From positions 326,563 to 390,562 of the forward strand of contig JAUIRK010000728.1 in NCBI GenBank assembly GCA_030549495.1: a stretch of 64,000 nucleotides of DNA, read 5' to 3'. Made by a program: the position numbers and the translations under genes. Positions 22,123 to 39,028 of this stretch are shown here, in pieces. The notes beneath the pieces are model-generated. The model was not told the DNA's origin, did not search any database, and saw only the letters and a program-made list of their open reading frames with translations. The first letter of the stretch is position 1; the number at the start of each line of letters is the position of its first letter. The stretch comes from Nectonema munidae (Eukaryota; Nematomorpha; Nectonematoida; Nectonematidae).

Positions 22123-23508
22123 CTATTTTTTGAAATGATTGGGTGCATTTGCAAACAGGCTCGTTAATTTGAAAGCTTCGGCCAAAAGAATCTCCATTTG
22201 TTCATCTGACCAGTGGGCAGTAGGTAAATTTTGAAGGAACAAGAGAAGGCCCTGGAAATCTCGTTCTTTCATCAAATGATTGGTCCATGAGTTCAAAAAG
22301 GCCACACACACGTAGAGGAACAAGCGATACAGGGTCTGTGGGCCCTCAGATATCAGGGCGTCCCACAGCTTAATACAGCAGCGTAATGGCAGCTCTCTCA
22401 TGAGTAAGTTGTTGAACCAGCGAAAGGAGAACTGGATAAAGTGCACGCCTTGATCCTTCAAGTGGCGGTAGAGCTTGGAGTTGGTGCGCTTCACCAAATC
22501 CCTCATTGAGGAAATTGCTACTTGAATGCCAGGCTGAGAAACGATGTAGTTGTTGTGTAGGGGTTCTAGAAGCTTCGAGAAGCACCAAAATGTATCAGCT
22601 TCAGCGGCGAACAGATTTTGAGAAGTGAGGCTCTCACAAACACAAACGGTGTCGATGGGAATTCCCTGCTTCACATACTCTGAGAGGAAGATGACGAAAA
22701 AGGGAATCACGAGATCATTTATGCCTTGGACGTAGCCGGAGGCGGGATGTCGTATGGCCCACACGAACAAAATGCGCTGAATGATGGCCTGAACCTCCTT
22801 TTGCTGGAAGATGGAGAGCATTGGACTCATTCTAGGCACATCCGCTATGATTTGTCGATGAATGTCTGCGTGAATCGTTGAGTTTCGGGAAGTAAAGTAG
22901 CTCTTAACCAAGGTGGCGTATTCTTCGCGTTTACGATTCACTACCTCAACGCGATGTTTTCTACTTTTCGCGGGGGCATACCCCGATAGAATTCGCCAGG
23001 TCTCGGGCCTGTATTTCTGTGGCACTCCCGACCAGCTTATCTTCTTCAGCTGCATCAAGTCGATGTTGATGTCCGCATCAGAGTTTGACGTGGGGAAGAG
23101 TATTCTTTCGAATTTGTCACACTTGGAGCTCTTGTAAAAGGGAGAGGGGGTGTCTGTTTCAAGACGCAACACTGGTGAAGAATGGCGGCTGATGTCTTTA
23201 GCGTCATCATCGGCATTTTCTTTTGATACAAACACAAAGTCGTCGGTATCAGAGGCCTCCAACAACTGCCCATCAACGTTGCCACTTACGCGTAGGTCTC
23301 TGGCACTTCGGTTCAACGTTTTTTCGTCTTTCGAGGAAAAGGTCCATGCATCCAGAGTTGACGACTCGAAGTTGGAAAAGGCGTTGGCGGGGTAGGGCAA
23401 GGGAAGTGGCTTTTTACTTTTTTTCTTTGTGTTGAAGCTTTTAGCGCTACTTTCTCCAATCGTAGAAGGAATCAATGAGTTGAAGGATCTTGCTTGAATA
23501 GGGAACAT
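22123..23508 (-). CDS. TBC1D22: TBC1D22-type Rab GTPase-activating protein (TBC domain)
   Basis: The frame is 461 codons and uninterrupted. The N-terminal 150 residues are low complexity with FSNFESSTLDAW, matching the short conserved N-terminal motif of TBC1D22A/B. The TBC domain spans about 158-455: SWSGVPQKYRPETWRILSGY, the Arg finger IIADVPR (R226 of IxxDxxR), WAIRHPASGYVQGIND with the Gln finger Y259-V-Q261, NNLLMRELPLRC and DFQGLLLFLQNLP. Both finger residues are intact, so GAP activity (stimulating Rab GTP hydrolysis, Golgi-associated in vertebrates) is expected. GC is far above the flanks and there is no coding intron; family members elsewhere are usually multi-exon, so a retrocopy is conceivable. 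An acceptor-like ttacttcctag just upstream suggests a 5' UTR intron. The start is the first in-frame Met. Confidence 0.93.
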   Translation of the reverse strand: MFPIQARSFNSLIPSTIGESSAKSFNTKKKSKKPLPLPYPANAFSNFESSTLDAWTFSSKDEKTLNRSARDLRVSGNVDGQLLEASDTDDFVFVSKENADDDAKDISRHSSPVLRLETDTPSPFYKSSKCDKFERILFPTSNSDADINIDLMQLKKISWSGVPQKYRPETWRILSGYAPAKSRKHRVEVVNRKREEYATLVKSYFTSRNSTIHADIHRQIIADVPRMSPMLSIFQQKEVQAIIQRILFVWAIRHPASGYVQGINDLVIPFFVIFLSEYVKQGIPIDTVCVCESLTSQNLFAAEADTFWCFSKLLEPLHNNYIVSQPGIQVAISSMRDLVKRTNSKLYRHLKDQGVHFIQFSFRWFNNLLMRELPLRCCIKLWDALISEGPQTLYRLFLYVCVAFLNSWTNHLMKERDFQGLLLFLQNLPTAHWSDEQMEILLAEAFKLTSLFANAPNHFKK

Positions 23509-23514
23509 TTACAT
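23509..23514 (-). promoter_or_regulatory. minimal start-stop uORF (ATG TAA) abutting the TBC1D22 start
   Basis: On the minus strand the sequence reads ATG TAA ATG, with the last ATG opening the TBC1D22 frame. If it is within the mRNA (the acceptor-like cttcctag is about ten bases upstream), ribosomes would initiate, stop immediately and need to reinitiate or leaky-scan. Function is inferred; transcript evidence is not available here. Confidence 0.45.
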
Positions 23515-23559
23515 GCCTTCTATCTAGGAAGTAAAAAAAAGCAGATATTATAAGAAACT

Positions 23560-25940
23560 TTTTTCGATATAAGAAGAAGTCAAGGTTGGACGCTTCTTTT
23601 TATGCGAAAAAGCGTGTGCCCACAAAGAATATGATCCCTACCAACTCACTGATTAAAAATAACGGCAAAGAAAGAAATAAGACATGCCTTACAAAGCAAG
23701 AAATTGTAATTGAGATTCATCAATGATTAGTTCTCAAACATCGCTATGAATACGTGAGACCAATAGACTTATTTGTTGAGAGACTGATGAAAACAAAGAA
23801 AATCATATCTTCTGTTCAGAATGGGGAATCGTAAGAATTACGATATTTTTGCAAGCATCAGCATTGGAATAGTATCGAGAAAATTGACTACTTTTCCGAT
23901 TCGTAGAAATAGTCAAGGTTTCAGAAAAATAAATATACCTGATTAATTGGTAAAGGTACCCTGGAGGGATGACCTCATCGAAAAAGCACAACTGCGCAGC
24001 TTGTATCAAACTATGCCGACTTGAAGTGATATCGAACACAAGACCTTGAGTTATCTAATCCAACATCTAACCAAGCCTACGCACGCCCCTTTGATTGATT
24101 AGCATTTGAAAAAAATGTTCAACAATAATTTGATTGACAGATTAGCCCATTTAGTTTTCCATATAATATAAAGTAAGAAAATAGGACACTTTATTTATTA
24201 ATAAACACCAACTAGTTTCGGAGTTTGACTTGGAAGCAGCTTCCTGGGAAATGACGCAACTGACTTAAATATTTATCAAATAAATTCTAAAGGATTTTGT
24301 ATTTAAGTACAACATGTTAAACTGCAATATAGATGGAATAATATTCTAAGTGATATCAGTAGAACAGTTCAGAGCTCTTTGACGGCAATTTTCCCTGCTT
24401 TTGTTTAAGGAGCGGCAAGGCCGTGGAGTCGAAGTCGATGGAGTCACACGTTTTGAGAAGGAATCGAGTCGTAATGATTATTGCGACACCGAATCCGATT
24501 TTGACGTTGAAACATGGTAGCCGTCTTGTCACTTCTGGTGAGTCAGCAATTTATAACTGATGTTGCTAAAGCAATTTTACATAAGTTGAAGACTCATAAC
24601 ATATTTGAAATAGAAAAGTTGATGTTGCATAATTATAACTTCGGTTTTTAATAAATTACGACTCCTGCCTTTCTAAGTTCTTTGACACACAAAGCAGGAT
24701 CTACTTAGTCTAGATTTGTCTGAACTATCAGATAACTCGTACGTACATTCTGTAAATCAATATTCATGTTTTTTTATTTTCTGACTACGGTTTCTTTAAA
24801 CGCCGTTTACTAGGTGTTCCCACGAATAAGGAAAAAAATAGTGCTGTCCCAGAAAAGACTGCGTGAACAGCTTATTTGCTACCTTCAAGGGTTACTGCAT
24901 GTCAGACAACTCACAATCCACTAAATTCTGAACAGCGTGTAGAATTTCTAACAAAAAAATAATTCTATCAATATCTTATAGGATACAAGAGCACTGAAAC
25001 TCAATATTTGCCTTCTATGGAAGCAGCGCCATACAATGAAATAATTGTTCATGTTCACTTCTTGAATATGTTTTTAACCACCAGAATTACTGAGTATACC
25101 TCCGAAATTTTAAAGGGATAGGAGTTGGAGCCAGTTTTTAATACAATGTAGCAGTTTTTATACAATTTAGCAGTTTTTATACAATACATCTTGCTGTAAG
25201 CTTATTTGAAACCATTTTATTAAATTGGGACTCACAAGGGGTGCAGAATAAGAAGTAACAGTGTTACTATTTGAGGCATTTCTGTATTCTACTATAGAAA
25301 AACTATCAATCTTAAAACTATTTTGCATAAAAAGCGAGTTTTTTCTTAAAATAACTTTCGAAAAAAACAGTACGTCTGTAATTGCCTTTCTTTGTATTAA
25401 AAAATATCAATTCCATTTTGTCTATCAAACTTTTCTAATACGAGATATAAGCCTTTAATGAGTTTTTTCCTTGGTTATATAAAAGTATACTGCACGAAAT
25501 ATAAGCATAAATAAATATATACTCTTGTAGATAAGGAGATGCGATATATGGGCTATGCAATTTCTAGAGCCAGCTTGGAATTTGTTAGGTATGATACTTG
25601 AATAATTTTAATTTAAAATCTTCTGAAAAATAAGGAAACTAATTCCAGACAGTGTGGAATTTAATAATTGGAGCATATAAGAAATTTAATACAAATAAAA
25701 TTAAAAGAAATTATAGCTTTATTAACAAGGATTAATGAAGGAATTCATTTTTATATTTAATTAAAAGTCCAAGCCAAAAATAATCGGAAGATGAAATACT
25801 CTATTAATAAAAGTTCACAAACAAAATCTACAAAGATATAAACATGGATGATCCCTCAAATCATCTAATAAAAATTAGAAAAAAGTTTATACTTATAAAT
25901 AAATTGGCTAATTTTTGACACAAATTTATATGACACAAAA
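23560..25940. other. upstream flank of TBC1D22 and intergenic DNA, with a possible hAT-like fragment
   Basis: The stretch 24414-24465 contains gtggagtcgaagtcgatggagtc and 25105-25140 an inverted-looking aggagttggagccag, similar to GGAGTC-rich hAT MITE ends; a related string lies at 33395-33550. No target duplication was found. Elsewhere there is only AT-rich sequence; the 78-codon minus frame at 23803-24039 has no recognisable domain. Confidence 0.3.
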
Positions 25941-26003
25941 TGGGTTAAAATATGTATAAAAAGTAAAATATAAAAATTTTTAAAATTAGGTTCATTTTTA
26001 AAG

Positions 26004-26144
26004 ATATGGGCCGGGCGAAGTCTGAGAAAAATCCCTTCTCCTTCCCTCTTGATATTTTTTGTGAATCAGTTCCACGCACCCTGGTGGAAACTGCTTCTGG
26101 TTGTGTACGTACTATATGCTTCGATAGCGCAAGAAAACAAGATT
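26004..26144. other. GC-rich coding-like island, strand unresolved
   Basis: The plus strand has a complete 46-codon frame starting MGRAKSEKNPFSF and ending FDSARKQD stop. The minus strand is also open across it (SKHIVRTQPEAVSTRVRGTD segment). GC is clearly above the surroundings. I recognise neither product. It could be an old retrocopy or transposon fragment. Confidence 0.25.
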
Positions 26145-26410
26145 GAAATACTGCGATAAGGAAAATATTTTGAGAAGTATTTTCTAGAGATTTTGATATT
26201 AAAGGTCTTGAATTCAATTCCCTAATTCTTCAGCATGAAATCCATCTCATCATAAGTTCCAATCAAAATAGTGAAATAACAATAAAGAAAAACGAAGAGA
26301 TTTCAATAGATCGATTTATAAGTTGTCGACAACAGCTGTTTCTGGAATGTATACTTAAATATAACTCTTAAAAAAAATAAAATTTTCTTCCATAGCTGGA
26401 CGTATTGTAA

Positions 26411-26478
26411 TGATAGTCATCATTGGGCATCGAACCCATACAATCTGGATCAATAACCCACGCCCTTACCTGTGTTCT
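26411..26478 (-). mobile_element. tRNA-derived SINE copy 3
   Basis: The reverse complement gives gggttattgatccagattg followed by a B-box-like gggttcgatgccc, the same order and core (tgatccagat) as the copies at 2721 and 6918, in opposite orientation. Confidence 0.55.
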
Positions 26479-27194
26479 CTAATAAAGTATAAATATTAAC
26501 AGTGTATGAGGAATTGACATCATTTCTTGACCTGCTATTTGTTATCGATGATAAAAGGCTAGATATTTATTATAAGCTTTGTAAACAAATTTTTGTCGAA
26601 ATCAATCCCTCCGTTTCTTCTATCCTAGTTTGTTTTTATATCATTCAACTCCATCTAACCTTCTCCTTGGTCTTCTTTCTGTCGTTTTCTTTAAGTCTTA
26701 CTTCCTTCTTTTACATTAAATTTCAACACGCTACACAATGACCCCTCTCACAACACTTCTGAACTAAAAATTAAACAATGGCATGTTCATATTCAAGTTA
26801 ATTTCAAATTTCCTAAGAAATTGATTGAAATTTAAAGGCTCCAGATTCAACAAAATATATTTGGTAGTATGCCTACTACTCTTAGGGAAAGGGTTGAAAG
26901 AATAATTATAAGAAACTTTTCTCGTCATCCACCGTGTACATAAGGAATATCTAATGCATCTAATATTTTTTTGATTTTTAAATCCTTTTTGACACCTGAA
27001 AGTATTCACCCTATATTCATCATGACAATATTGAAACTTGAATATAACTATAAATAGTTTTTATATCCTTAATTTTTCTTGTTTTGTATGATAATTTTTT
27101 AGATCAACCATGAATTTAATTCACTGTTAACAAAGTTTTAAGATTCATCATTTATTATCCCATTTTGGAATATTGGTCAAAAAGAGAATTTCAG

Positions 27195-27372
27195 ATTGAA
27201 AGCGGTCTGAAGGAGCGGCTCAATAAATGTTGGATTGAGCGAAAGTGACGAAAAGAATCGAGAGAAGTTGAGGCAGAGGATTGCAGCCATCTACTCTGAA
27301 CTTGGGGACAAAGTGTATTCAAAGAAGAAGGTATTGAAGAACAACTCGTGGCTTCCAATGGACGTTGTCTAG
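27195..27372 (+). other. unidentified coding-like island upstream of a piggyBac relic
   Basis: After a clear acceptor (gaatttcag at 27194) a frame of 53 codons is open between stops. It contains NVGLSESDEKNREKLRQRI, then AAIYSELGDKVYSKKKVLKN and NSWLPMDVV stop. Another frame at the start reads IESGLKERLNKCWIERK. Composition is balanced and GC high compared with neighbours. A GT (gtaaaa) follows at 27372. I do not recognise it; the switch of open frame suggests a frameshifted gene or mobile element piece. Confidence 0.3.
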
Positions 27373-27599
27373 TAAAAGTATACGATCCTCATAAATCTAA
27401 TAGATATGCTATTAAATTTTATTTTATATGTCATTAAAACAATACTATTATATATTACTCAAAATATATATATTAGGATTATAAAATTGATCTTATTTTT
27501 GTGTTCCATAAAATATTGGTTAAAAAAAGCTTCTCTCTGTGCTAATAATAGAAATTTATCACTTTATGGAACTATTATGTCAAATAAAATATACTTATC

Positions 27600-27912
27600 T
27601 ATTATTTTCAGACCCCCATATCTAAAAGAACTGAATATAAAGGAATGTAAATGTCCCATAATTTATCTAGTTACGTTTCTATCAGGGACTAGATTCGAAA
27701 AAGTTACCCTTGCAAGAATTTTAGAGTTGTTAAGATACTTCTCTTCAACGCAAATTGTCCAGATCAGAAAAATCGTTCCTAAGCCTGAAAATCTGCCCAC
27801 CTACAATAAATATAAAGGTAGTACTGATGAAAACAGCATGGTTAAAACATACAAACAAACCAAAAAATGGATCCTGGCTGTTTTTGTAACTATCTGGACA
27901 GTTGGGCATTGA
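27600..27912 (+). pseudogene. piggyBac-type transposase relic 3 (C-terminal part)
   Basis: The frame reads KIVPKPENLPTYNKYKGSTD, then MVKTYKQTKKWILAVF. This is the family's KPxxIxxYNxxMGGVDxxD...Y...RKxKKW block with GGVD changed to GSTD. The frame is open back to 27406, but the upstream part has no family motif and looks like AT-rich read-through. Confidence 0.6.
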
Positions 27913-29144
27913 ACAATTTGATAATTGATAAAATTTAAACTCTTACAAAATTTCCGTTAACACAAAGATAGTGAAATAAAGATATTTATAAAAAAATTTG
28001 CTTTTGTTTTTTATTTGTATAAATCTTAGCAATTTAAAAAATGGTACTTTTTACTCCACTTCGCCTTTAAAATACTCTATTTCATGTAAATTCTAATTAA
28101 TTATTAAAATGTATATATTTTGATTCTTAATATTTTATGTTGCCTTGTATTTTAAATTGGATGCAATGAGGATATGGAGATGATCGGGTGAGTATAGAGA
28201 ATAAGGATTCCAATTTTTCTAACCCCGTGGAGATATTGGGCGTCTCGCTAGGAACTTTTACTAAGATGGGAACAGAGGTTATCTTAAGGAACATTATTTT
28301 AGCTTCTTTTTTATGAGTAGGATTATATATTTACGGACATTACATCCAAAGATCCTTTTACAGTTTTTCATTTGGACTCAGTATATTGTATGTAGCCACC
28401 TATAGCCAGAAAAAATTTAGGGTTCGCTAAGAACAAAAATTTATTATCAACATTGTTAAGAAATCTATATTAATTTTTCTTTCATTGTAGAAAAGACTGT
28501 GGGGTGTGTTAAGATTAACAAAATTAGTGTTATTAAAGTTTTCTAATTCTTTAAAAAAATATATAGATTTATGTGGAAACTAATTAATGTAATGATATAT
28601 ATGTTATTTTAATTCTTTGACGACCTCAATTTTGAAGACTAAACGCCTGCTTTCTCTTTCAATGGAATTTTGAATGTTTGAAGCAGATCGTTTTCATTGC
28701 TTGGTACACGGATGTCAAACTGCTCCTTAAAGAGTTAAACAAAATATCTTCATTAATCAACTCCAAGTACGGGGGCTGTTTTTAATGGGGTCGGGATTAT
28801 AAGAAAGTGTATACATTTACATTTTTCATTGGACAATTGAAGTAATTTCTAAAATTATTTAGATGTTAATTGATGAAAAATTAGAGATTGTTTTGTGCCA
28901 ATTTGAATCTGTTTAGTACTAATTCCAAGTTGATAAGGCATATTTTCCTTCTATAATTTTAGAATAGGAATTTTATTTTTTTCTTTCAATAAAAAATCTG
29001 GGTATGAATAATAATTTTTTAGTTTGTTAGATAGTTACACTAAAACATAATTTTAACAAAAAATTATTTCAAATTAAAATAAAATATAAGAACTGGCTAA
29101 TTTTTCCAATATTCAAGTTAAATTATGCTTTTTAGGTCTTTACA
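27913..29144. other. 5' flank of RCAN
   Basis: AT-rich. An acceptor-like tgctttttag ends at 29135, ten bases before the RCAN ATG, implying a non-coding 5' exon somewhere in this stretch that I could not place. The segment 28620-28740 is somewhat less AT-rich. Confidence 0.35.
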
Positions 29145-34967
<5,823 letters not shown>

Positions 34968-35117
34968 ATGTTTTGGAGAATACGAAACACTAAATTAATT
35001 TTTCTTGAATTTTAAATGTATCTGTGAAGAACATTACTTTATTTATTTAAAAAAGCTTTTGGGTGAAGTTACTCTATTTTACCTGCTAAAATGTTATTTT
35101 TTTGTTTATCATGAAAT

Positions 35118-35123
35118 AATAAA
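35118..35123 (+). other. candidate RCAN polyadenylation signal
   Basis: AATAAA lies about 150 bp after the RCAN stop codon and is followed by T-rich sequence. Confidence 0.55.
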
Positions 35124-35334
35124 TTATTTGTAAAATTTTCCTTCTGTTTTTTATCTTCCTAAAAATTATTAAAAAAAAACGTGGATAGATATTTCGATGC
35201 GGGTGTTAGTTCTCCTTCTAGAACTTTTCATCCCAAAAATAATAAGATTACAAAGTTTCTACGCTACCTGGAAAACATGAAATATTATTTTTCAAAAATC
35301 GTAAAATTCTTGAAATACCCTTGATTTTGTTATG

Positions 35335-35870
35335 AGCCATATGCCGAACTGCTGACATCAAGAACTGAGGCATCACTTTCTACCGCAACAGACATCAAGA
35401 ATACCTCCGTTTTTTCTCTGAAGAAAAAGACTTGGTGTACTGTGCTGATATTGCACAGCTTCTGCACAATCTTGGATTGCCACAGTACCAATCTAAAGAT
35501 TGGAGACTGTTTATTGACAGCAACAAGAGATCGTTGAAAGCTGTTTTGGTGCACAACGGCAACCAGTTTGCCTCTATACCCCTTGCTCACTCAACTACAC
35601 TGAAGGAGAAGCATGAAGCGGTAAAGTATCTGCTGTAGAAAATTCGTTATTGTCAGCATGAATTCAAAAGGGAATTTTCATATGTTTTTTGTATTTATTA
35701 TTGTTTTCCCTTGTATATATTCTTCTCAATCCATGCTATTATACGAGGTTCTTTATAGCGGATTTATTCGCACATCCATTTGTTCATTCATATGCACATT
35801 TCCTTTATATATAAAAAATATTAACAGACAAAAAACAAATGTTTTTTTTGTTCAATAAAGTTATTAAGTT
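35335..35870 (+). pseudogene. fragment of a repeated arthropod mobile-element-like protein
   Basis: The frame from 35372 reads ITFYRNRHQEYLRFFSEEKD, DWRLFIDSNKRSLKAVLVHN, GNQFASIPLAHSTTLKEKHE and AVKYLL stop KIRYCQHEF. This wording is a multicopy, uncharacterised protein family common in arthropod and other invertebrate genomes. The TAG at 35636-35638 interrupts an otherwise continuous frame and the protein is cut short on both sides. AATAAA at about 35855 could be its 3' end. A host function is unlikely. Confidence 0.6.
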
Positions 35871-35939
35871 AAAACAAATGCTAGCTGATTTCTGTGTGAT
35901 AAGAAAATGAGTTTATCATCTATAGTCAATCCAAGGAAA

Positions 35940-36900
35940 TTTACTATTTCGAAACCGGCTTTTGATAAAAATTCAGAATCGACATGAGACTTAAACAAAT
36001 AATCATTGCTTTAGATTTACTCATATTGATCGATAATTTGTTGATAGAGCACCATTTATAAAATAAGCTCAAATTTTCTTTTAATATAATAAAATTTGAT
36101 AAAGTATCATGATTTAGCCTAGAGACAGGGCCAAAATAACCAATATCATCAGCATAAAGTAAGACTTTAATACTGTTCAAGGTTGAAAATATATCATTTA
36201 CATAAATGTTGAAAAGCAAAGTGCCTAAGACAGAATCTTAAATGACGCCAGACATTATTTCTAATAATAGAACAAAATTCACATAAGTTTCTGGCTTCTG
36301 TTCATTAAATACGAAGACATAAGCTTTAGAGTGTTGTCTATAAAACCAAAACTAGAGAGTTTATAAATTAAAACGGAGTGATTAAATTTATTATACGCTT
36401 TTGATAAATAAAATAACATCTTTTTTTCAAGGAGATTCTTAGATGAACAATTCCATTTATTAAGTAAGAGTGCAATAAATAAGTTGAATATTTTTCACGA
36501 AAACCAAATTGTAGATGATTTATTTTGTTATATTTTACGAAATATTAATTGAGTTGAGAAATTATAAAGTTTTCAAAAAATGTTGATAATATGGGAATTA
36601 AAAAAATAAGTCTATAATTATAGAATTCACATTCTTTGATTTTTCAAAACAGCAACTACCTTGCTAACTTTGAGCTCCTTTGGATATATTCCTGTAGAAA
36701 TAGAGAGATTTATTTCTCCCGTAATTTGATAGCAGACAAAATAACTGATCAATTTAATATGACTAATGGAAATATCAAAGAAGAAGAAGAATTTATTGTA
36801 TTACAAAATTACTCAAAATTATTCAACGAAAAAATGGCAAGTAAATCAAACTTTAAATAACATATTCTTGGATGGCTTGTGGTGAGCAAAATTGTAAAAA
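35940..36900 (-). pseudogene. non-LTR retrotransposon reverse transcriptase relic 1
   Basis: On the minus strand, in order: [19 protein letters not shown] (N-terminal RT block), QFGFREKYSTYLLH, LSKAYNKFNHSVL, then MLFNIYVNDIFSTLNSI and LLYADDIGYF, the catalytic YxDD box, and CSINKLSINMSKSKAMII. These are RT domains 0-6 of a LINE. Several frameshifts and stops are present. The catalytic YADD is retained. The 3' half beyond the RT thumb is missing. Confidence 0.8.
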
Positions 36901-37229
36901 GATTTCTTAAAATCACTTGAGTATCCATAATCTTGCGAAAGCTTCTTGTAGGGCGTACTATCAAGATTGGGTGTTTATTTGTGTAAGAAGATCATCACTT
37001 AAATTAAAATCGTGCAAATTGCAAAGTATAGGTAATAACTTTTGTAACATCTTATGAGGTAGCAAAATATGAACAGAAAGTTTGATATTTTTTGATTTTT
37101 TAAAGAATATTTTTCGATTCTTTGATTACAGAATTTTATTTTGATTATTTGATAAAATATATTATTTAATATCGTGAAAAAATTAATAACTTATCTAACA
37201 TCCTCTCTCCGAATGAGGTATATCAAATC

Positions 37230-37566
37230 TTACATCTAGCAAAATATGAACTGATAGGTTGGAGATGAATTATCGCGGTATACAGGTTGGAGATGAACCA
37301 TCGTAGTATATAGGTATAATGTATATAGTTAATAACTTATGTAGCATTGTCTCCCCCGAATGAGGTATATCAAATCTTACATCTAGCAGAATGTGAACAG
37401 AAAGTTGAACATTGTCTCCCTAGTCATTTGTACATGGAATAGAAACCAGTGTAGAAGATGAATCATCGTAGTATACAGGTTGGAGATGAATCATCGTAGT
37501 ATACAGGTTGGAGATGAATCATTGTAGTATATAGTTTGGAGATGAATCATTGTAGAATACAGGTTG

Positions 37567-37597
<31 letters not shown>
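37230..37597 (+). repeat. 28-bp minisatellite array ending in (TA)n
   Basis: A 28-bp unit (caggttggagatgaatcatc plus gtagtata) occurs in two clusters, 37255-37315 and about 37450-37570. They are separated by a copy of a longer flanking block (gaatgaggtatatcaaatct plus tacatctagc, at 37213 and 37361) and followed by a (TA) run to 37597. The flanking block is itself duplicated, giving a higher-order arrangement. Confidence 0.85.
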
Positions 37598-37602
<5 letters not shown>

Positions 37603-37689
37603 CACATAAACATTCTTTAATTAATAAAAATATTATATTTCCATTTACATAAATTTAAATCAAGTTGTACAGAAGCTTATACACAGAAG

Positions 37690-37945
37690 ACTTTAACAAT
37701 CAGCTTGCCTACATTCATAATTATAACTCGTCAATAACAAACTCTTTAGCCCTTTTTTGAAAATAGATATGGATAAAAAAATTGAGTCATGTAAAAACCA
37801 AGACTTATTCCAAAGTTCGACTATTCTGTATTTAAGCGTTTGTTTACCGGTATTAAATATATCTTGGCAGCTACAATTCTTTATTCGTGTGGATAATTGG
37901 GTAAATTTAATAAGGATTTCTAAGTTTAAAGGAAAATATTCCACT
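37690..37945 (-). pseudogene. LINE ORF2 C-terminal relic
   Basis: An 83-codon minus-strand frame contains TGKQTLKYRIVELWNKSWFL and SISIFKKGLKSLL, matching the ...VELWNxLP...SLxxFKxxLK pattern at the C terminus of many LINE polyproteins. Because it lies upstream, on the same strand, of the RT relic at 35940-36900, it is a separate copy. Confidence 0.55.
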
Positions 37946-38476
37946 ATGAGAATGCTGGGAGAGAGGCTTACTGAGAGCTATCTTAGGTGATGATGATGTA
38001 AAATAAAAAAAGTTCATTATTTGTTAAATTTCTCTGAAATCTCAAAATTTTCATCAATTTTTATCCCATTTTCATAAAAAATATCTTAATTATTTTTACT
38101 TCCTTTGATAATGATATTTATTATTATGACCAATAATTTTTAGTAGATTTGCAATTCGAAAACAAGTCAAAGAATTATGCACGCTTAAAGCCACGTACTT
38201 TATATTCAATTTTGTTTACCAAAGAAACATATCTTTCAAACAGTTGACTACTGATTTTTCATTATTTCATTTTTAGACAATCTATCTCTGAGTTTGATCA
38301 TGGTTAAAACCTTATCAGTGATCCAAGGCAGCTTTAACTCATTTTGTCACAATTTACCATTTTCAAACTCGTTTCAATCTGGTATATATTTACTGTCAAA
38401 AACTCGACATCGTCTTAGTTAGTAAAATAAGATAAGATATATTACGATCTTAAAAATCAAATATCTTAGTTTCTCT

Positions 38477-39028
38477 GTGACACATTTCAGGCCGTGTTTG
38501 ACATGTTTTTGTGACCTGAAGTCATCATCAAACATCACAATTAATCACGCCAAATCCACAAAGATTCATCCTGACACAAACTTCCTCTCTCACAAATTTC
38601 TCATGGCAACATTTAAACTACTCCACAATCTGAAATTGAACAAGTTTATTAACATCCCACCAATCAGATCCAAAAACAAAAGACTTAAAAAGATATTTTA
38701 TTCAACATCCTCTTCTCTATTCAATTCACTCCCAAGGCGAACCAGGAACATCGCATCAAGTTTCACTTTCAAACAAGACCTTTTTAATTACTATCTAAAT
38801 GACTCCATCACTCCTTTCACCAGTTGATCCCTTCTCTCAATTTAAACTTATTTTTTATCTTAAATATGTTTTTATTTCGAATATATGTTAACTTTCTCTT
38901 CAACTATTCTCATATTTTTTGTTTTATATTTTTGTTTTTTAATTTTTTTAATCGAATGTAACAAGGTGTTTTTAAATAACTACAAAACGGATGTTTTGAT
39001 TTAAATAAATTGAATTGAATTGAATTGA
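38477..39028 (+). pseudogene. LINE 3' end with (TTGAA)n tail
   Basis: The frame reads FLMATFKLLHNLKLNKFINI, then STSSSLFNSLPRRTRNIASS, FTFKQDLFNYYL and stop at 38825, the classic C-terminal FNSLPxxxRNxxSxxxFKxxLxxYL of jockey/CR1-like LINEs. About 180 bp later the sequence ends in four ttgaa-type repeats (39009-39028), a typical LINE 3' tail. It is 5'-truncated. It lies 370 bp upstream of the CK2 alpha ATG and could affect its promoter. Confidence 0.72.

Noticed and set aside
22370..23435. Several ORFs of 70-81 codons on both strands over TBC1D22
   Set aside because: They are other-frame shadows of a GC-rich conserved coding exon.
26764..27009. LINE C-terminal fragment on the minus strand
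   Set aside because: The 81-codon frame has only a vague FxxxLR-like end and lacks the FNSLP/WNxLP motif seen in the accepted LINE ends.
27195..27250. ENY2/SUS1-like start (IESGLKERL) of the island at 27.2 kb
   Set aside because: Only about ten residues resemble the family; the frame stops after 17 codons and the better open frame does not continue the similarity.
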